In this document: in pieces, positions 35,956-45,050 of the stretch | How positions within the stretch are numbered: the first letter of the stretch is position 1 | How the letters are laid out: every line of letters begins with the position of its first letter | Assembly: GCA_020161535.1 (NCBI GenBank) | Contig: JAIUNW010000001.1 | Coordinates: forward strand, 186,001-250,000 | Reading direction: 5' to 3' | Origin: Bacteroidota bacterium | GTDB lineage: Bacteria; Bacteroidota; Bacteroidia; Chitinophagales; Chitinophagaceae | DNA length: 64,000 nt | Position numbers and translations under genes: made by a program | Notes under the pieces: generated by a model | The model's database searches: none | What the model was told of the DNA's origin: nothing | What the model saw: the letters and a program-made list of their open reading frames with translations, nothing else

Positions 35956-37863
35956 ATGAGCATGGTCGATTCATTTGAAAAAATTCCCGTTCGAATTTTT
36001 AGCAACCTCAAAGAAGGATCTGTATTTATTGCCCAGGAAATTGCCAAAACCATCCGGCAAAAGCAGGCAGAAGGCAAACCCGCTGTATTGGGACTGGCCA
36101 CGGGTTCTTCGCCCAAGGCCGTATATGCAGAGTTGGTGCGCCTGCACCGCGAAGAAGGTTTAAGCTTTAGCAATGTGATCAGCTTTAACCTGGATGAGTA
36201 TTATCCGATCGACAAAGATGCCTTGCAGAGTTATAATCGCTACATGAAAGAACAATTGTTCAATCATGTAGACATCAAGCCAGAAAACATTCATATTCCC
36301 AGTGGCGAATGGCCCAAGGATGAAATAAAAAAATACACCGAAGCCTACGACCAAAAAATCAGGGACCTCGGCGGTATTGAAATTCAAATTTTGGGAATTG
36401 GTTCCAACGGGCATATCGGGTTCAACGAACCTGGTTCCAGCCGTTTCTCGCAAACGCGCCTGGTGAACCTGGAAAACTCTACCCGGATGGCCAATGCGTA
36501 TGAGTTTTCTAATATCACCCAGGTGCCGCGACTGGCGGTTACCATGGGCATTGATACCATTATGCATGCCCGCAAAATTTTCCTGATGGGCTGGGGTCCG
36601 GTAAAGGCACCCGTTATCCAAAAAGCGGTAGAAGAAAATGTAACGGAACAGATACCGGCATCGATCCTGCAACAGCACAACGATACCTTGTTTGTGCTCG
36701 ATGAATTTGCCGCCGCTGAACTGACCAGGTACAGGAGTCCCTGGCTAACCGGCGATATCAAATGGACACCGGCCATGGTGAAAAAAGCGGTGGTAAATAC
36801 TGCCTTGAAAGTGGGCAAACCGGTATTGGGTCTCACCAACAAAGATTACAACGACAATGGTTTGGGTGATCTGTTGGTAGAGAAAGGCGATGCCTACGAA
36901 TTGAACCTGGAAGTGTATTATATGCTGCGCGACAGCATCACCGGCTGGCCGGGCGGAAAACCAAACGCGGTGATTCCCAATCACCCTGAAAGGTCTATCC
37001 CCTATCCCAAACGGAGTGTGATTTTTAGTCCGCATCCCGACGACGATATCATTAGCATGGGTGGTACTTTCATGCGCCTGCACGACCAGGGCCATGATGT
37101 GCATGTGGCTTACCAGACCAGTGGCAATATTGCAGTGACCGACGAATTTGTAACCCGTTTCCTCGATTTTGCGGTGGGCTTTGAAGAGATATCTGGCATC
37201 GATTCCAATAAGAGTCGCCAGATCCAGGACGATGCACGTGCTTTTTTAAAGACCAAGAAACCGGGTGCCAGTGATACGGCCGAGATACGCGCCATCAAAG
37301 GTTTGATCCGCCGTTGCGAAGCAAGAGCAACTTGTCGGTACGTGGGTATCAAAGATGAAAACATTCATTTTCAGAACCTGCCCTTCTACGAAACCGGCAC
37401 GGTGAAAAAGAATCCCATGGGCGAAGCCGATGTGGTGCAAACCATGGCATTGTTGCGTGAAATCAAACCGCACCAGATTTTTGCTGCGGGCGATCTGGCC
37501 GATCCGCATGGCACGCACAAAGTTTGTTTGGATATTATTTTCGAATCGATGCGTCGCTTAAAGGCCGCTGGTGATGAGTGGGTAAAAGACTGTTGGGTGT
37601 GGTTGTACAAAGGCGCCTGGCAGGAATGGAATATCGAAGAGATTGAGATGGCCATTCCCATGAGTCCTGACCAGGTGATGAAAAAGCGCTTTGGTATTTT
37701 CATTCACCAGTCGCAGAAAGACTCTGTTCCTTTCCAGGGAACCGATGCACGTGAATTCTGGCAGCGCGCAGAAGATCGAAACGCGAATACAGCGCAACTG
37801 TATTCAAAGCTTGGTCTAACACAATATGCTGCTATGGAAGCATTTGTGCGCTGGCATTATTAA
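35956..37863 (+). CDS. nagB: Glucosamine-6-phosphate deaminase fused to a PIG-L/LmbE-like domain
   Basis: A 635-residue two-domain protein. Residues about 1-270 are NagB: LGLATGSSPKAVYAELV, ISFNLDEYYPI and GIGSNGHIGFNEPGSS with catalytic acidic and His residues. After a linker, residues about 350-635 are LmbE/PIG-L deacetylase-like: SVIFSPHPDDDIISMGGTF (zinc-binding HPDDD) and LADPHGTHKVCLDII with a further His pair. NagB converts GlcN-6-P to fructose-6-P and ammonia; the second domain could deacetylate an N-acetyl sugar. Long NagB forms of this kind occur in Bacteroidota, so the fusion is real rather than a joining error: the frame is continuous and both motifs are intact. Confidence 0.92.
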   Translation: MSMVDSFEKIPVRIFSNLKEGSVFIAQEIAKTIRQKQAEGKPAVLGLATGSSPKAVYAELVRLHREEGLSFSNVISFNLDEYYPIDKDALQSYNRYMKEQLFNHVDIKPENIHIPSGEWPKDEIKKYTEAYDQKIRDLGGIEIQILGIGSNGHIGFNEPGSSRFSQTRLVNLENSTRMANAYEFSNITQVPRLAVTMGIDTIMHARKIFLMGWGPVKAPVIQKAVEENVTEQIPASILQQHNDTLFVLDEFAAAELTRYRSPWLTGDIKWTPAMVKKAVVNTALKVGKPVLGLTNKDYNDNGLGDLLVEKGDAYELNLEVYYMLRDSITGWPGGKPNAVIPNHPERSIPYPKRSVIFSPHPDDDIISMGGTFMRLHDQGHDVHVAYQTSGNIAVTDEFVTRFLDFAVGFEEISGIDSNKSRQIQDDARAFLKTKKPGASDTAEIRAIKGLIRRCEARATCRYVGIKDENIHFQNLPFYETGTVKKNPMGEADVVQTMALLREIKPHQIFAAGDLADPHGTHKVCLDIIFESMRRLKAAGDEWVKDCWVWLYKGAWQEWNIEEIEMAIPMSPDQVMKKRFGIFIHQSQKDSVPFQGTDAREFWQRAEDRNANTAQLYSKLGLTQYAAMEAFVRWHY

Positions 37864-37880
37864 TAAAGTTCGAGAATTTC

Positions 37881-37911
37881 TTTGGGGCAAAGTCCGTTTT
37901 TACTATCTTTG
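37881..37911 (+). promoter_or_regulatory. Promoter of tRNA-Arg
   Basis: TTTG (37881-37884), 19 bases, TATCTTTG (37904-37911): both elements match the Bacteroidetes -33/-7 consensus exactly. The tRNA begins 19 bases after the -7 element. Confidence 0.75.
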
Positions 37912-37930
37912 CCCTCCCTTAGCGGGAGAT

Positions 37931-38007
37931 GGCTCCGTAGCTCAACTGAATAGAGCATCTGACTACGGATCAGAAGGTTTCAGGTTTGAATCCTGACGGA
38001 GTCACCA
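37931..38007 (+). tRNA. tRNA-Arg (anticodon ACG)
   Basis: A full cloverleaf: acceptor GGCTCCG/CGGAGTC, D stem GCTC/GAGC, anticodon stem TCTGA/TCAGA around loop CTACGGA (anticodon ACG, reading CGT-type Arg codons after A34 is converted to inosine), T arm TCAGG-TTTGAAT-CCTGA, discriminator A. The 3' CCA is encoded (38005-38007). Confidence 0.96.
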
Positions 38008-38015
38008 GCAAGACT

Positions 38016-38044
38016 AAAGCAGCAATTATGCTGCTTTTTCTTTT
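38016..38044 (+). terminator. Intrinsic terminator after tRNA-Arg
   Basis: AAAGCAGC (38016-38023) pairs with GCTGCTTT (38030-38037) around a 6-base loop, followed by TTCTTTT. Confidence 0.8.
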
Positions 38045-38081
38045 GTATAGTGCCATTAACAGGCGAAAAAGCGACTGGTTA

Positions 38082-38546
38082 TTGAAAATTATTTTACTAT
38101 CCATCGGCAAACAACAAACAGCAGATACAAAGGCTGCACTGGGGGATTTCAGTACCCGGATCAACCATTATTTTAGTGCAGAATGGAAATTGATTCCGCC
38201 GACAAAGCACACTGATCCCGAAGCCATTAAGAAAGCCGAAGCGGCCTTGGTATTGGCATTTTTGCAGAAAGACGATTACCTGGTGGTACTGGACGAAAGG
38301 GGTAAGAATATTTCTTCCCCCGAACTGGCGACCTTGATCCAACAACGCGCCAACGAAAGCCGTAAACAAATGGTTTTCCTTATTGGTGGCGCTTATGGTG
38401 TAGATCACAGTATATTACAGCGAGCGAATTTTAGCTGGAGTTTATCGAAATTGGTTTTCCCGCACCAACTTGTACGGTTAATTTTGGCCGAACAGGTATA
38501 TCGGGCCTGCACTATCTTGCGCAACGAAAAATACCATCATGATTAG
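38082..38546 (+). CDS. rlmH: 23S rRNA (pseudouridine1915-N3)-methyltransferase RlmH
   Basis: A 154-residue SPOUT methyltransferase. Beginning at the TTG codon at 38082 it reads KIILLSIGKQQTADTKAAL, the standard RlmH opening, and ends RACTILRNEKYHH; the SAM knot motif FLIGGAYGVDHSI is present. It methylates pseudouridine 1915 of 23S rRNA. The open frame extends upstream to 37986, but that lies inside tRNA-Arg, and the ATG at 38028 lies in the tRNA terminator, so the TTG start fits best with the family length of about 155. The end overlaps the rhomboid gene by 8 bases. Confidence 0.92.
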   Translation: MKIILLSIGKQQTADTKAALGDFSTRINHYFSAEWKLIPPTKHTDPEAIKKAEAALVLAFLQKDDYLVVLDERGKNISSPELATLIQQRANESRKQMVFLIGGAYGVDHSILQRANFSWSLSKLVFPHQLVRLILAEQVYRACTILRNEKYHHD

Positions 38547-39183
38547 TGTCACGTTGTGGATCATCATTATCACCACCGCCGTATCATTGGCTGGGTTCAG
38601 CAAAGAAAAGATTAAAGAGGATTTACTGTTTTGGCCAGCCATGATCAAAAGCAGGCGACAGTATTATCGGTTCCTGACCGGCGGACTCATTCATGGTGAC
38701 CTCATGCACCTGGCTTTCAATATGATATCCCTCTTGTCGTTTGGCGAATTTCTGGAAAGTGGTTTTCTTTTTTCTTCGAGCGAATATTTTGGCGCCAACG
38801 GCAAATGGGTGTACCTGCTTTTATACATATTGGCCCTGGTGGTGTCGGTGATACCAGACTATATCAGTTACCAGGACAATTACGCATATCGCGCCCTCGG
38901 TGCTTCGGGTGCTGTATCGGCAGTTATCTTTTCGTTTATTATGCTGCGCCCCACCATGGAATTGCGACTATTCTTTAGCATCCCCATTCCGGGTTATATT
39001 TTCGGTGCCCTTTTTCTTGGCATATCCGTTTACCTCTCCCGGCGCGGAGGCGATAATATTGGGCACCGTGCGCATTTCAGCGGCGCCATCTTTGGCGTGT
39101 TGTTTACCATTATCGCCTGCAAGCTGCTGGCGCATATCGATATCCTCCCCGAATTCTGGCGACAGGTTAGTGCGCGGTATTAA
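38539..39183 (+). CDS. Rhomboid family intramembrane serine protease
   Basis: A 214-residue membrane protein with six or so hydrophobic helices. GGLIHGDLMHLAFNMISLLSFG matches the rhomboid loop 1/TM2 region, ALGASGAVSAVIFSF contains the catalytic Ser (GASG), and GHRAHFSGAIFGVLF the catalytic His. It would cleave membrane proteins within the bilayer; the substrate is unknown. It overlaps rlmH by 8 bases and the convergent tilS by 17 bases. Confidence 0.9.
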   Translation: MISVTLWIIIITTAVSLAGFSKEKIKEDLLFWPAMIKSRRQYYRFLTGGLIHGDLMHLAFNMISLLSFGEFLESGFLFSSSEYFGANGKWVYLLLYILALVVSVIPDYISYQDNYAYRALGASGAVSAVIFSFIMLRPTMELRLFFSIPIPGYIFGALFLGISVYLSRRGGDNIGHRAHFSGAIFGVLFTIIACKLLAHIDILPEFWRQVSARY

Positions 39184-40507
39184 TCCATTCCAGCACCAGC
39201 ACTTCTTTGGTAGAAGCGGTTACCCGAAATCGATGATCAATACGCCGACCAGCCAGCCACAAAATTTTTTTGGCTGACGCCAGCACGTACGCTTGATCTT
39301 TTTCCGTGCGGCTGAGTCGCAGGTCGGTCATAAAGCGAGCGATTTTTTTCTTTGACGGCATACCCAATGGATAAAAATAGTCGCCCGTTTTCCAACGCCG
39401 CACGAGGATGGGAAATTCAATATGCCGGCTATCGAGCCAGGCTGTATTTGGGCTTGTCGGTATCGCTTCGCCCTTATACTCCTGCAATCGCCAGCTAAGT
39501 TTGTATTGATCGTGTTGAATGGATCCTGTTCCGGTTTCTATCAAACCAATCGAACCAACGGTCATGGACAACCGCTCCAATTCCAACCAGTTGCGGTTGC
39601 GCAGCAGTCGATAGCCATTGGCATCCACATAGGCGCCGGTTTGGCTGCTCACCAGTTTCCAGGCAGTATCAATTTCACCGGGTTGAAATCCTTTCTGGTA
39701 CAACCATTCAAAAAACAATGTTTTGGCACCCGGCGTTTTGGCCAACAACAGGGCCGGCATCTTTTCTTTTTCGCTTTCTACCACCCGCATTTTTTTTAAT
39801 TGGCGATGGATCGCTTCTTCGTACCAAAACTGCTGTTCGCGCACATGCGTAGCACTGGCGGCAACTTGTTTGGCCACACCGGGAAAAGCTGTTTCCATCA
39901 ATGGCAACAACTGGTGCCGCAAGCGATTGCGGCTATAATCGATTTTTTCATTGGAACTATCTTCTACCCAACTGAGTCCTTTTGCGGTCGCATAGGCTTG
40001 CAGTTCGGCCCGGCTGGCAAACAGAAGCGGCCGAACGATGGGCCCACGCTTCAAGGGAATACCCGCCAGTCCGCTGATGCCGGTGCCACGCATCAATTGC
40101 AACAAAAAGGTCTCGGCATGATCGTCGGCATGGTGCGCCGTAACAATGCGGTCAAAATGGTGCTGGCGCAGTTCTTCGAACCATTCGTATCGCAATTGGC
40201 GCGCTGTTTCCTGGATGGATAATTTGCGTTCAGCAGCCAGGGCGACGGTGTTGCGATGCGCGATGTGCAGGGGCAGGTCCCAGTCGGCGGACAACCGCCT
40301 GACAAAATCTTCATCGCGCGCGCTTTCTTCGCCCCGCAGTTGGAAATTCATATGGGCCCATTCCACCGAAAAGCCGTTGGCGCGAAGCAGGGCCGCGCAG
40401 ACGATGGAGTCGAGTCCACCGCTGATCGCCAGCAGCAGCCGGTCTTGCTTGGTAAACAGCTTTTCCGCCAAAATATAGTCCGCAAAGGCCTTTTCCAGTG
40501 TTTTCAT
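39167..40507 (-). CDS. tilS: tRNA(Ile)-lysidine synthase
   Basis: A 446-residue protein with the N-type PP-loop LAISGGLDSIVCAALL (about residues 26-41), TAHHADDHAETFLLQLMRGTGISGLAGI with the family's second motif, and a C-terminal TilS substrate domain (PLGMPSKKKIARFMTDLRLS). It converts C34 of tRNA-Ile(CAU) to lysidine, which is essential for AUA decoding. Convergent overlap with the rhomboid gene. Confidence 0.95.
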   Translation of the reverse strand: MKTLEKAFADYILAEKLFTKQDRLLLAISGGLDSIVCAALLRANGFSVEWAHMNFQLRGEESARDEDFVRRLSADWDLPLHIAHRNTVALAAERKLSIQETARQLRYEWFEELRQHHFDRIVTAHHADDHAETFLLQLMRGTGISGLAGIPLKRGPIVRPLLFASRAELQAYATAKGLSWVEDSSNEKIDYSRNRLRHQLLPLMETAFPGVAKQVAASATHVREQQFWYEEAIHRQLKKMRVVESEKEKMPALLLAKTPGAKTLFFEWLYQKGFQPGEIDTAWKLVSSQTGAYVDANGYRLLRNRNWLELERLSMTVGSIGLIETGTGSIQHDQYKLSWRLQEYKGEAIPTSPNTAWLDSRHIEFPILVRRWKTGDYFYPLGMPSKKKIARFMTDLRLSRTEKDQAYVLASAKKILWLAGRRIDHRFRVTASTKEVLVLEWINTAH

Positions 40508-40615
40508 ATATAAAAAATCGAGTATAAACCCAAGTAGTTTTACTTTTTGCTTCTACCGACAAGCCATTACTTTAGTACTTGCTAACAAACCAATTTATCC
40601 TTAACCTGGCCGACG

Positions 40616-41302
40616 ATGCCCGAAAACTATACCCAAACCGAAATCCTCGACCACCTGGCCATGCTGGTGCAGGTGGTGGTTCTGGTCCTATTTATCCAGC
40701 GCAAAGCCTGGACGCAAAAGCCATTGCTCTTTATCATGATCAATGTTTGCTATGGCATTGCAACCTCCCTGCTCAGCTACATTTTTCCTGTCAACTCCTA
40801 CCAGTCGGATGTCATTTCCAACCTGACCATTCATGTGGATACCCTCAGTGGCTTCGGCTTTTTTTATTCCCTTTGGAACGTGGGTTGGTACCGCAAGTTC
40901 CTGAAGCGCGCCCTCACCTTGGTTTTGCTGATTTGGATTAGCACCATGTTTATTACCCGCGATTTTACCACGCATTCGTGGACCCTCATCAGCACCAGTA
41001 TCTGGTATATCCTGGCCAGCAATCTCGCGCTTTATCTCTTGTATAAGAAAGGAAATTTTCAGCATACGCAGCACTATGCCAGTCGCTTTCTGCTGATCAC
41101 CAGTTTCCTGTTTTACAACTTTTCTTATACCGTGATTGAGGTGTTCTACCTGCATTTCAAAGACGACCCGAATATTACCAATGATGCCTGGAATATCAAC
41201 TACTGGAGCTACCTGATCTTTAGGTTGGTGACCCTGACCGGCGTTGCTATCTGGTTGGCGAAACCGCGTGAACAATCGCGGCGCCAACTGGCCACCGGTT
41301 AA
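40616..41302 (+). CDS. Seven-helix membrane protein of unknown function
   Basis: A 228-residue protein with seven hydrophobic segments at about residues 17-33, 36-55, 73-90, 97-113, 122-142, 155-178 and 197-217. Aromatic residues are abundant. No catalytic or binding motif is recognised. A similar small seven-helix layout occurs in unnamed Bacteroidota proteins, but no family is claimed. It stands alone between tilS (divergent) and a TPR gene (convergent). Confidence 0.7.
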   Translation: MPENYTQTEILDHLAMLVQVVVLVLFIQRKAWTQKPLLFIMINVCYGIATSLLSYIFPVNSYQSDVISNLTIHVDTLSGFGFFYSLWNVGWYRKFLKRALTLVLLIWISTMFITRDFTTHSWTLISTSIWYILASNLALYLLYKKGNFQHTQHYASRFLLITSFLFYNFSYTVIEVFYLHFKDDPNITNDAWNINYWSYLIFRLVTLTGVAIWLAKPREQSRRQLATG

Positions 41303-41319
41303 CGCCCATTGGTCAGCGG

Positions 41320-41634
41320 TTAAAATTGAAGCTCCTCCAGCGCCGATCGCAATTCACTATAAGCATGTTGGTCGCCCGCCTTTTGTGCGGCTTCCATCCC
41401 TTGCTGGTACCAATTGATGGCACCCTCCGTCTCACCCTGGCGTTCCAGTAATTTGGCGAGGTGATAATAGCTACCCACATAACCCGGTGTTTCGCCCAAT
41501 AGTTTTTCAAATACTGCGCGGGCTTGGGGTTCATCACCCGCTTTGATCCATTCTAAAGCCAGCGCGTGTTGCAGAAAAGCATCCGATGGGTTCGTTGCCA
41601 AAAAACCCCGCAGTTTTGTTATACGATCAGTCAT
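41320..41634 (-). CDS. Small TPR-repeat protein
   Basis: A 104-residue helical protein that fits two to three tetratricopeptide repeats: DAFLQHALALEWIKAGDEPQARAVFEKLL, GYVGSYYHLAKLLERQGETEGAINWYQQGM, then a shorter helix pair. The conserved small/large pattern of TPRs is visible (LA..........A...Y/F). Probably a cytoplasmic protein-protein interaction module; partner unknown. Confidence 0.8.
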   Translation of the reverse strand: MTDRITKLRGFLATNPSDAFLQHALALEWIKAGDEPQARAVFEKLLGETPGYVGSYYHLAKLLERQGETEGAINWYQQGMEAAQKAGDQHAYSELRSALEELQF

Positions 41635-41681
41635 TTTTTAAAAAATTAATCGTTGGCCTTTCAAAATGTGCCAACAGCACT

Positions 41682-41689
41682 TATTTTTG
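41682..41689 (+). promoter_or_regulatory. -7 promoter element for etfBA
   Basis: TATTTTTG is a perfect -7 consensus; TTTC (41659-41662) lies 19 bases upstream as a weak -33. The etfB ATG is 49 bases downstream. Confidence 0.5.
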
Positions 41690-41738
41690 TGGTGGATAGT
41701 TGCATAAACAACCTTTAAAATTATTCAATGATTGCGGT

Positions 41739-42482
41739 ATGAAAATCCTCGTTTGTATAAGCAAAACGCCCGATACCACGGCAAAAATAGCGTTCACCGA
41801 TAACAACCGGAAATTTGCGGCCGATGGCGTGCAATGGATATTGAACCCCTACGACGAATGGTATGCGCTGGTGCGCGCCATTGAATTGAAGGAGAAAGAT
41901 CCCGCCACCGTGATCCACCTCGCTACCGTTGGCCTGGCCGATGCCGAACCCATCATCCGCAAAGCATTGGCCCTGGGTGGCGACGAAGCCATCCGCATCA
42001 ATATAGACAGCACCGATACTTTCGTGATTGCCAGCCAACTGGCAGCAGTTGCCAAAGAAGGTGGATATGACCTTATTTTTACGGGCAAAGAAACGATCGA
42101 TTTCAATGGTGCCACGGTGGGCGGTATGTTGGCAGAATTGCTCGACATTCCCTTCATTTCCCTGGCCACCAAGTTTGAACTCAATGGCAGCACGGCCACC
42201 GTTACGCGCGAAATTGAAGGTGGTGAAGAAACCGATGAAGTCAACCTGCCGCTGCTGGTGAGTTGCCAAAAAGGCGTTGCCGAGCAGCGGATCCCCAATA
42301 TGAAAGGTATTATGGGTGCCCGCACCAAACCGCTGAAAGTGGTGGAGCCGGTTTCGGTAACAGCCTTGACCAGCATCGTCAGTTTTGAACTGCCACCCGC
42401 CAAGGCCGGGGTCAAACTGGTTTCGGCCGATCAACCAGAAGAATTGGTACGCCTCCTGCACGAAGAAGCAAAACTCATCTGA
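41739..42482 (+). CDS. etfB: Electron transfer flavoprotein, beta subunit
   Basis: A 247-residue EtfB: MKILVCISKTPDTTAKIAF at the start, LNPYDEWYALVRAIELKE, and GGYDLIFTGKETIDFNGATVG (AMP-binding region) in the middle. Together with EtfA it passes electrons from acyl-CoA and related dehydrogenases to the respiratory chain. ATG at 41739 gives the conserved start; an in-frame upstream start at 41700 would add 13 atypical residues. 21 bases before etfA. Confidence 0.94.
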   Translation: MKILVCISKTPDTTAKIAFTDNNRKFAADGVQWILNPYDEWYALVRAIELKEKDPATVIHLATVGLADAEPIIRKALALGGDEAIRINIDSTDTFVIASQLAAVAKEGGYDLIFTGKETIDFNGATVGGMLAELLDIPFISLATKFELNGSTATVTREIEGGEETDEVNLPLLVSCQKGVAEQRIPNMKGIMGARTKPLKVVEPVSVTALTSIVSFELPPAKAGVKLVSADQPEELVRLLHEEAKLI

Positions 42483-42503
42483 TCACCCACTTAACGGAAA
42501 AAA

Positions 42504-43460
42504 ATGGTACTCGTTTATATCGATCAATACAACCAGCAAATCAAGAAAACGGCGTTTGAAGCCGCCAACTACGGGTCGCAACTGGCCGCCAAACTGGGCA
42601 CCGAAGCCGTTGGTTTGGTGCTGGGCAGCAGCAATAACGATTTAGCTAGTCTTGGCAAATACGGCTTAAAAAAAGTATATAAAGTAAGTAACGATGCTTT
42701 AAATCAATTAGATACACAAGTATACACGACAGTGATAGCAGCCGCGGCTGATTCGCTTGGCGCGGATATCATTGTTTTGTCGGGAAATGTAAATGGCAAA
42801 GCCATCGCCCCGCGCTTATCGGCCCGCCTGCATGCCGGACTGGTAACTGGCGCCATCAGCCTGCCCGATACCAGCCAGGGTTTTGTAGTGAAGAAGGCAG
42901 TGTTCAGCGGCAAGGCCTTTGCCAATATCAACATCGAAACAGCAAAAAAAATTATTACGGTATCGCCCAATGCGTTCAGTCACCAGCCCGGCGAAGGCAG
43001 TGCAGAAGTGGCCGACTTGCAGGTGAACGTGCCGACAGCTAAAGTGAAGGTATTGTCGAGCCAGGTGGCCAGCGGACAAGTCCCCCTCTCTGACGCCGAA
43101 ATTGTAGTGAGTGGTGGTCGCGGTTTGAAAGGCCCGGAGAATTGGGGCATGATTGAAGACCTGGCAAAACTGCTGGGAGCAGCAACGGCTTGTAGCCGAC
43201 CAGTGGCTGATGCACATTGGCGGCCGCATGGTGAACACGTGGGACAAACAGGCGGCGCCATTGCACCAAATCTCTATTTCGCCGTAGGCATTTCAGGCGC
43301 CATCCAGCACCTGGCCGGCGTGAACAGAAGCAAGACCATTGTGGTGATTAATAAGGATCCGGAAGCACCGTTTTTCAAAGCGGCGGACTACGGAATTGTA
43401 GGTGATGCATTTGAAGTAATGCCGAAGATTATCGAGGCGGTAAAAAAGTTGAAACAGTAA
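42504..43460 (+). CDS. etfA: Electron transfer flavoprotein, alpha subunit
   Basis: A 318-residue EtfA. The C-terminal FAD-binding domain is clear: [20 protein letters not shown], then [21 protein letters not shown] and [21 protein letters not shown] followed by [20 protein letters not shown]. It forms the ETF heterodimer with the product of the gene just upstream. Confidence 0.96.
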   Translation: MVLVYIDQYNQQIKKTAFEAANYGSQLAAKLGTEAVGLVLGSSNNDLASLGKYGLKKVYKVSNDALNQLDTQVYTTVIAAAADSLGADIIVLSGNVNGKAIAPRLSARLHAGLVTGAISLPDTSQGFVVKKAVFSGKAFANINIETAKKIITVSPNAFSHQPGEGSAEVADLQVNVPTAKVKVLSSQVASGQVPLSDAEIVVSGGRGLKGPENWGMIEDLAKLLGAATACSRPVADAHWRPHGEHVGQTGGAIAPNLYFAVGISGAIQHLAGVNRSKTIVVINKDPEAPFFKAADYGIVGDAFEVMPKIIEAVKKLKQ

Positions 43461-43498
43461 TCGGTTTTACCAAAATGCCTTAGTTTCGTGCCTTCATT

Positions 43499-44089
43499 AT
43501 GAGGAAGATAGAACTGGAAATTGTTGCCCTGTCGCATAGCATTACGCAAACACATTCCTATGCCGTTGTGCTTGGTGAAGTGAACGGCATGCGCCGCTTA
43601 CCGATTGTAATCGGCGGTTTTGAGGCCCAGGCCATTGCCGTGGCGCTGGAGAAAATGCAACCCAGCCGTCCGCTTACCCACGACCTCATGAAAAATTTCA
43701 TGAGTGCCTTCAATGTTGACCTGAGCGAGATCATCATCAGCGATCTCCAGGAAGGTATATTTTATTCAAAACTGGTTTGTGTGGGTGAAAACGATACGGT
43801 CGAAATCGACTCGCGCACTTCCGACGCCCTGGCCTTGGCCGTTCGATTCGGTTGTCCAATTTATACCTACGAAAATATTTTGGAAAATGCGGGCATCCTG
43901 ATGGAAGACACCACGGGCAAGAAAAAGAAAACCATCACCACCACCGAAAAGGAAGACAGTGGGCACGACGATCTTCGCGCGCTGAGCGTTGAAGAGTTAA
44001 CGACCCTGCTAAACGAAGTGCTGGAACAAGAAGATTATATCCGCGCCATCGCCATTCGCGATGAGATCAACAGTCGCAAGAACGGGTAA
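43499..44089 (+). CDS. Bifunctional nuclease family protein (DUF151) with UVR motif
   Basis: A 196-residue protein. Residues about 1-135 are a bifunctional nuclease (DUF151) domain: YAVVLGEVNGMRRLPIVIGGFEAQAIA and VEIDSRTSDALALAVRFGCPIY are diagnostic. After a charged KKKKTITTTEKE linker, residues about 158-193 form a UVR motif (LTTLLNEVLEQEDYIRAIAIRDEI), as in UvrB/UvrC. Members of the family have been reported to act on DNA and RNA; the UVR tail suggests protein-protein contact. TAGTTTCG at 43481-43488 may be its -7 element. Its stop shares one base with the ispE start (TAATG). Confidence 0.9.
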   Translation: MRKIELEIVALSHSITQTHSYAVVLGEVNGMRRLPIVIGGFEAQAIAVALEKMQPSRPLTHDLMKNFMSAFNVDLSEIIISDLQEGIFYSKLVCVGENDTVEIDSRTSDALALAVRFGCPIYTYENILENAGILMEDTTGKKKKTITTTEKEDSGHDDLRALSVEELTTLLNEVLEQEDYIRAIAIRDEINSRKNG

Positions 44090-44901
44090 TGCTGGTTTTT
44101 CCCAATGCCAAAATCAACCTCGGTTTACAGGTAACGGCTAAGCGGGCCGACGGCTACCACGATATAGCAACGATATTTTATCCGCTGCCCATCACCGATA
44201 TGTTAGAAGTGGTGCGGGCCGCGGATTTTTCATTTACGCAAACCGGCTTGCCTACCAATATTGACCCCGCGTTAAACCTTTGTGTGAAAGCCTGGAACCT
44301 GCTGCGCGATGCCTACCAATTGCCCCCTGTTGCCATGCATTTACACAAGCAGATACCCATGGGTGCCGGTTTGGGCGGTGGTTCTGCCGATGCAGCTTTC
44401 ACGCTGCGACTGGTCAACCAAATTTTTCAACTGAATTTATCGACCGATACACTCCTGTCCTATGCCTTGCAATTAGGTAGTGATTGTCCGTTTTTTCTAC
44501 TGAATAGTCCGGCGTTCGCCGAAGGCCGTGGAGAACAACTAACCAGCATCAACATTCCTTCACTGCGTGGAAAAACCCTGGTATTAATCAATCCCGGCAT
44601 CCATATCAGCACGGCCTGGGCCTTTGCGCAAATGCAACCCGCGCCCGCCACTGTTCAATTGATAGACATCATTCAGCTTCCTGTTTCAGCTTGGAAAGGC
44701 CAATTGCCCAATGATTTTGAAAAACCAGTGATGGCTGCGCATCCTGAACTTGAAACGATACGAAACAGCTTGTATAGTACAGGTGCCTTGTTTGCCGGCA
44801 TGACCGGTACGGGCTCTACCCTATTTGGCATTTTTGAAACGGCGCTAAACAATAAGTTAACCTGGCCGGCGCACTACCAGCAATGGCAGGTAGCGCTTTA
44901 A
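44089..44901 (+). CDS. ispE: 4-diphosphocytidyl-2-C-methyl-D-erythritol kinase
   Basis: A 270-residue GHMP kinase: MLVFPNAKINLGLQVTAKRADGYHDIAT at the start (substrate motif with AKINLxL), PMGAGLGGGSADAA as the ATP loop (about residues 89-102), and FAGMTGTGSTLFGIF near the end. It phosphorylates CDP-ME in the MEP isoprenoid pathway. Coupled to the nuclease gene by a TAATG overlap. Confidence 0.94.
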   Translation: MLVFPNAKINLGLQVTAKRADGYHDIATIFYPLPITDMLEVVRAADFSFTQTGLPTNIDPALNLCVKAWNLLRDAYQLPPVAMHLHKQIPMGAGLGGGSADAAFTLRLVNQIFQLNLSTDTLLSYALQLGSDCPFFLLNSPAFAEGRGEQLTSINIPSLRGKTLVLINPGIHISTAWAFAQMQPAPATVQLIDIIQLPVSAWKGQLPNDFEKPVMAAHPELETIRNSLYSTGALFAGMTGTGSTLFGIFETALNNKLTWPAHYQQWQVAL

Positions 44902-45017
44902 TTTGTATATTGCTGAAAATTCAGCGCATCCAACCGTTCGCACACATACCTGATTTTCTCGCTGCCAACCTTGATTTCCTCGATCATCGAAGAAGCTGGT
45001 AACCTGCCTGGTCCCAC
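44898..45017 (-). CDS. Possible small ORF or gene remnant
   Basis: A 39-codon frame (GTG at 45017, alternative ATG at 44987) fills most of the 149-base gap between ispE and rocD on the opposite strand. It encodes a charged helix-like peptide ending [16 protein letters not shown] and NFQQYTN. Codon choice looks coding-like, but the frame is short, shares its stop region with the end of ispE, and no promoter is clear. It could be a real small protein, a degraded gene end, or chance. Confidence 0.25.
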   Translation of the reverse strand: MGPGRLPASSMIEEIKVGSEKIRYVCERLDALNFQQYTN

Positions 45018-45050
45018 CTATTTATTCATTTGCTAAATTTTTTATTGCCA

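Noticed and set aside
37986..38081. Longer rlmH start within tRNA-Arg
   Set aside because: The extension would translate tRNA and terminator sequence and gives no family similarity.
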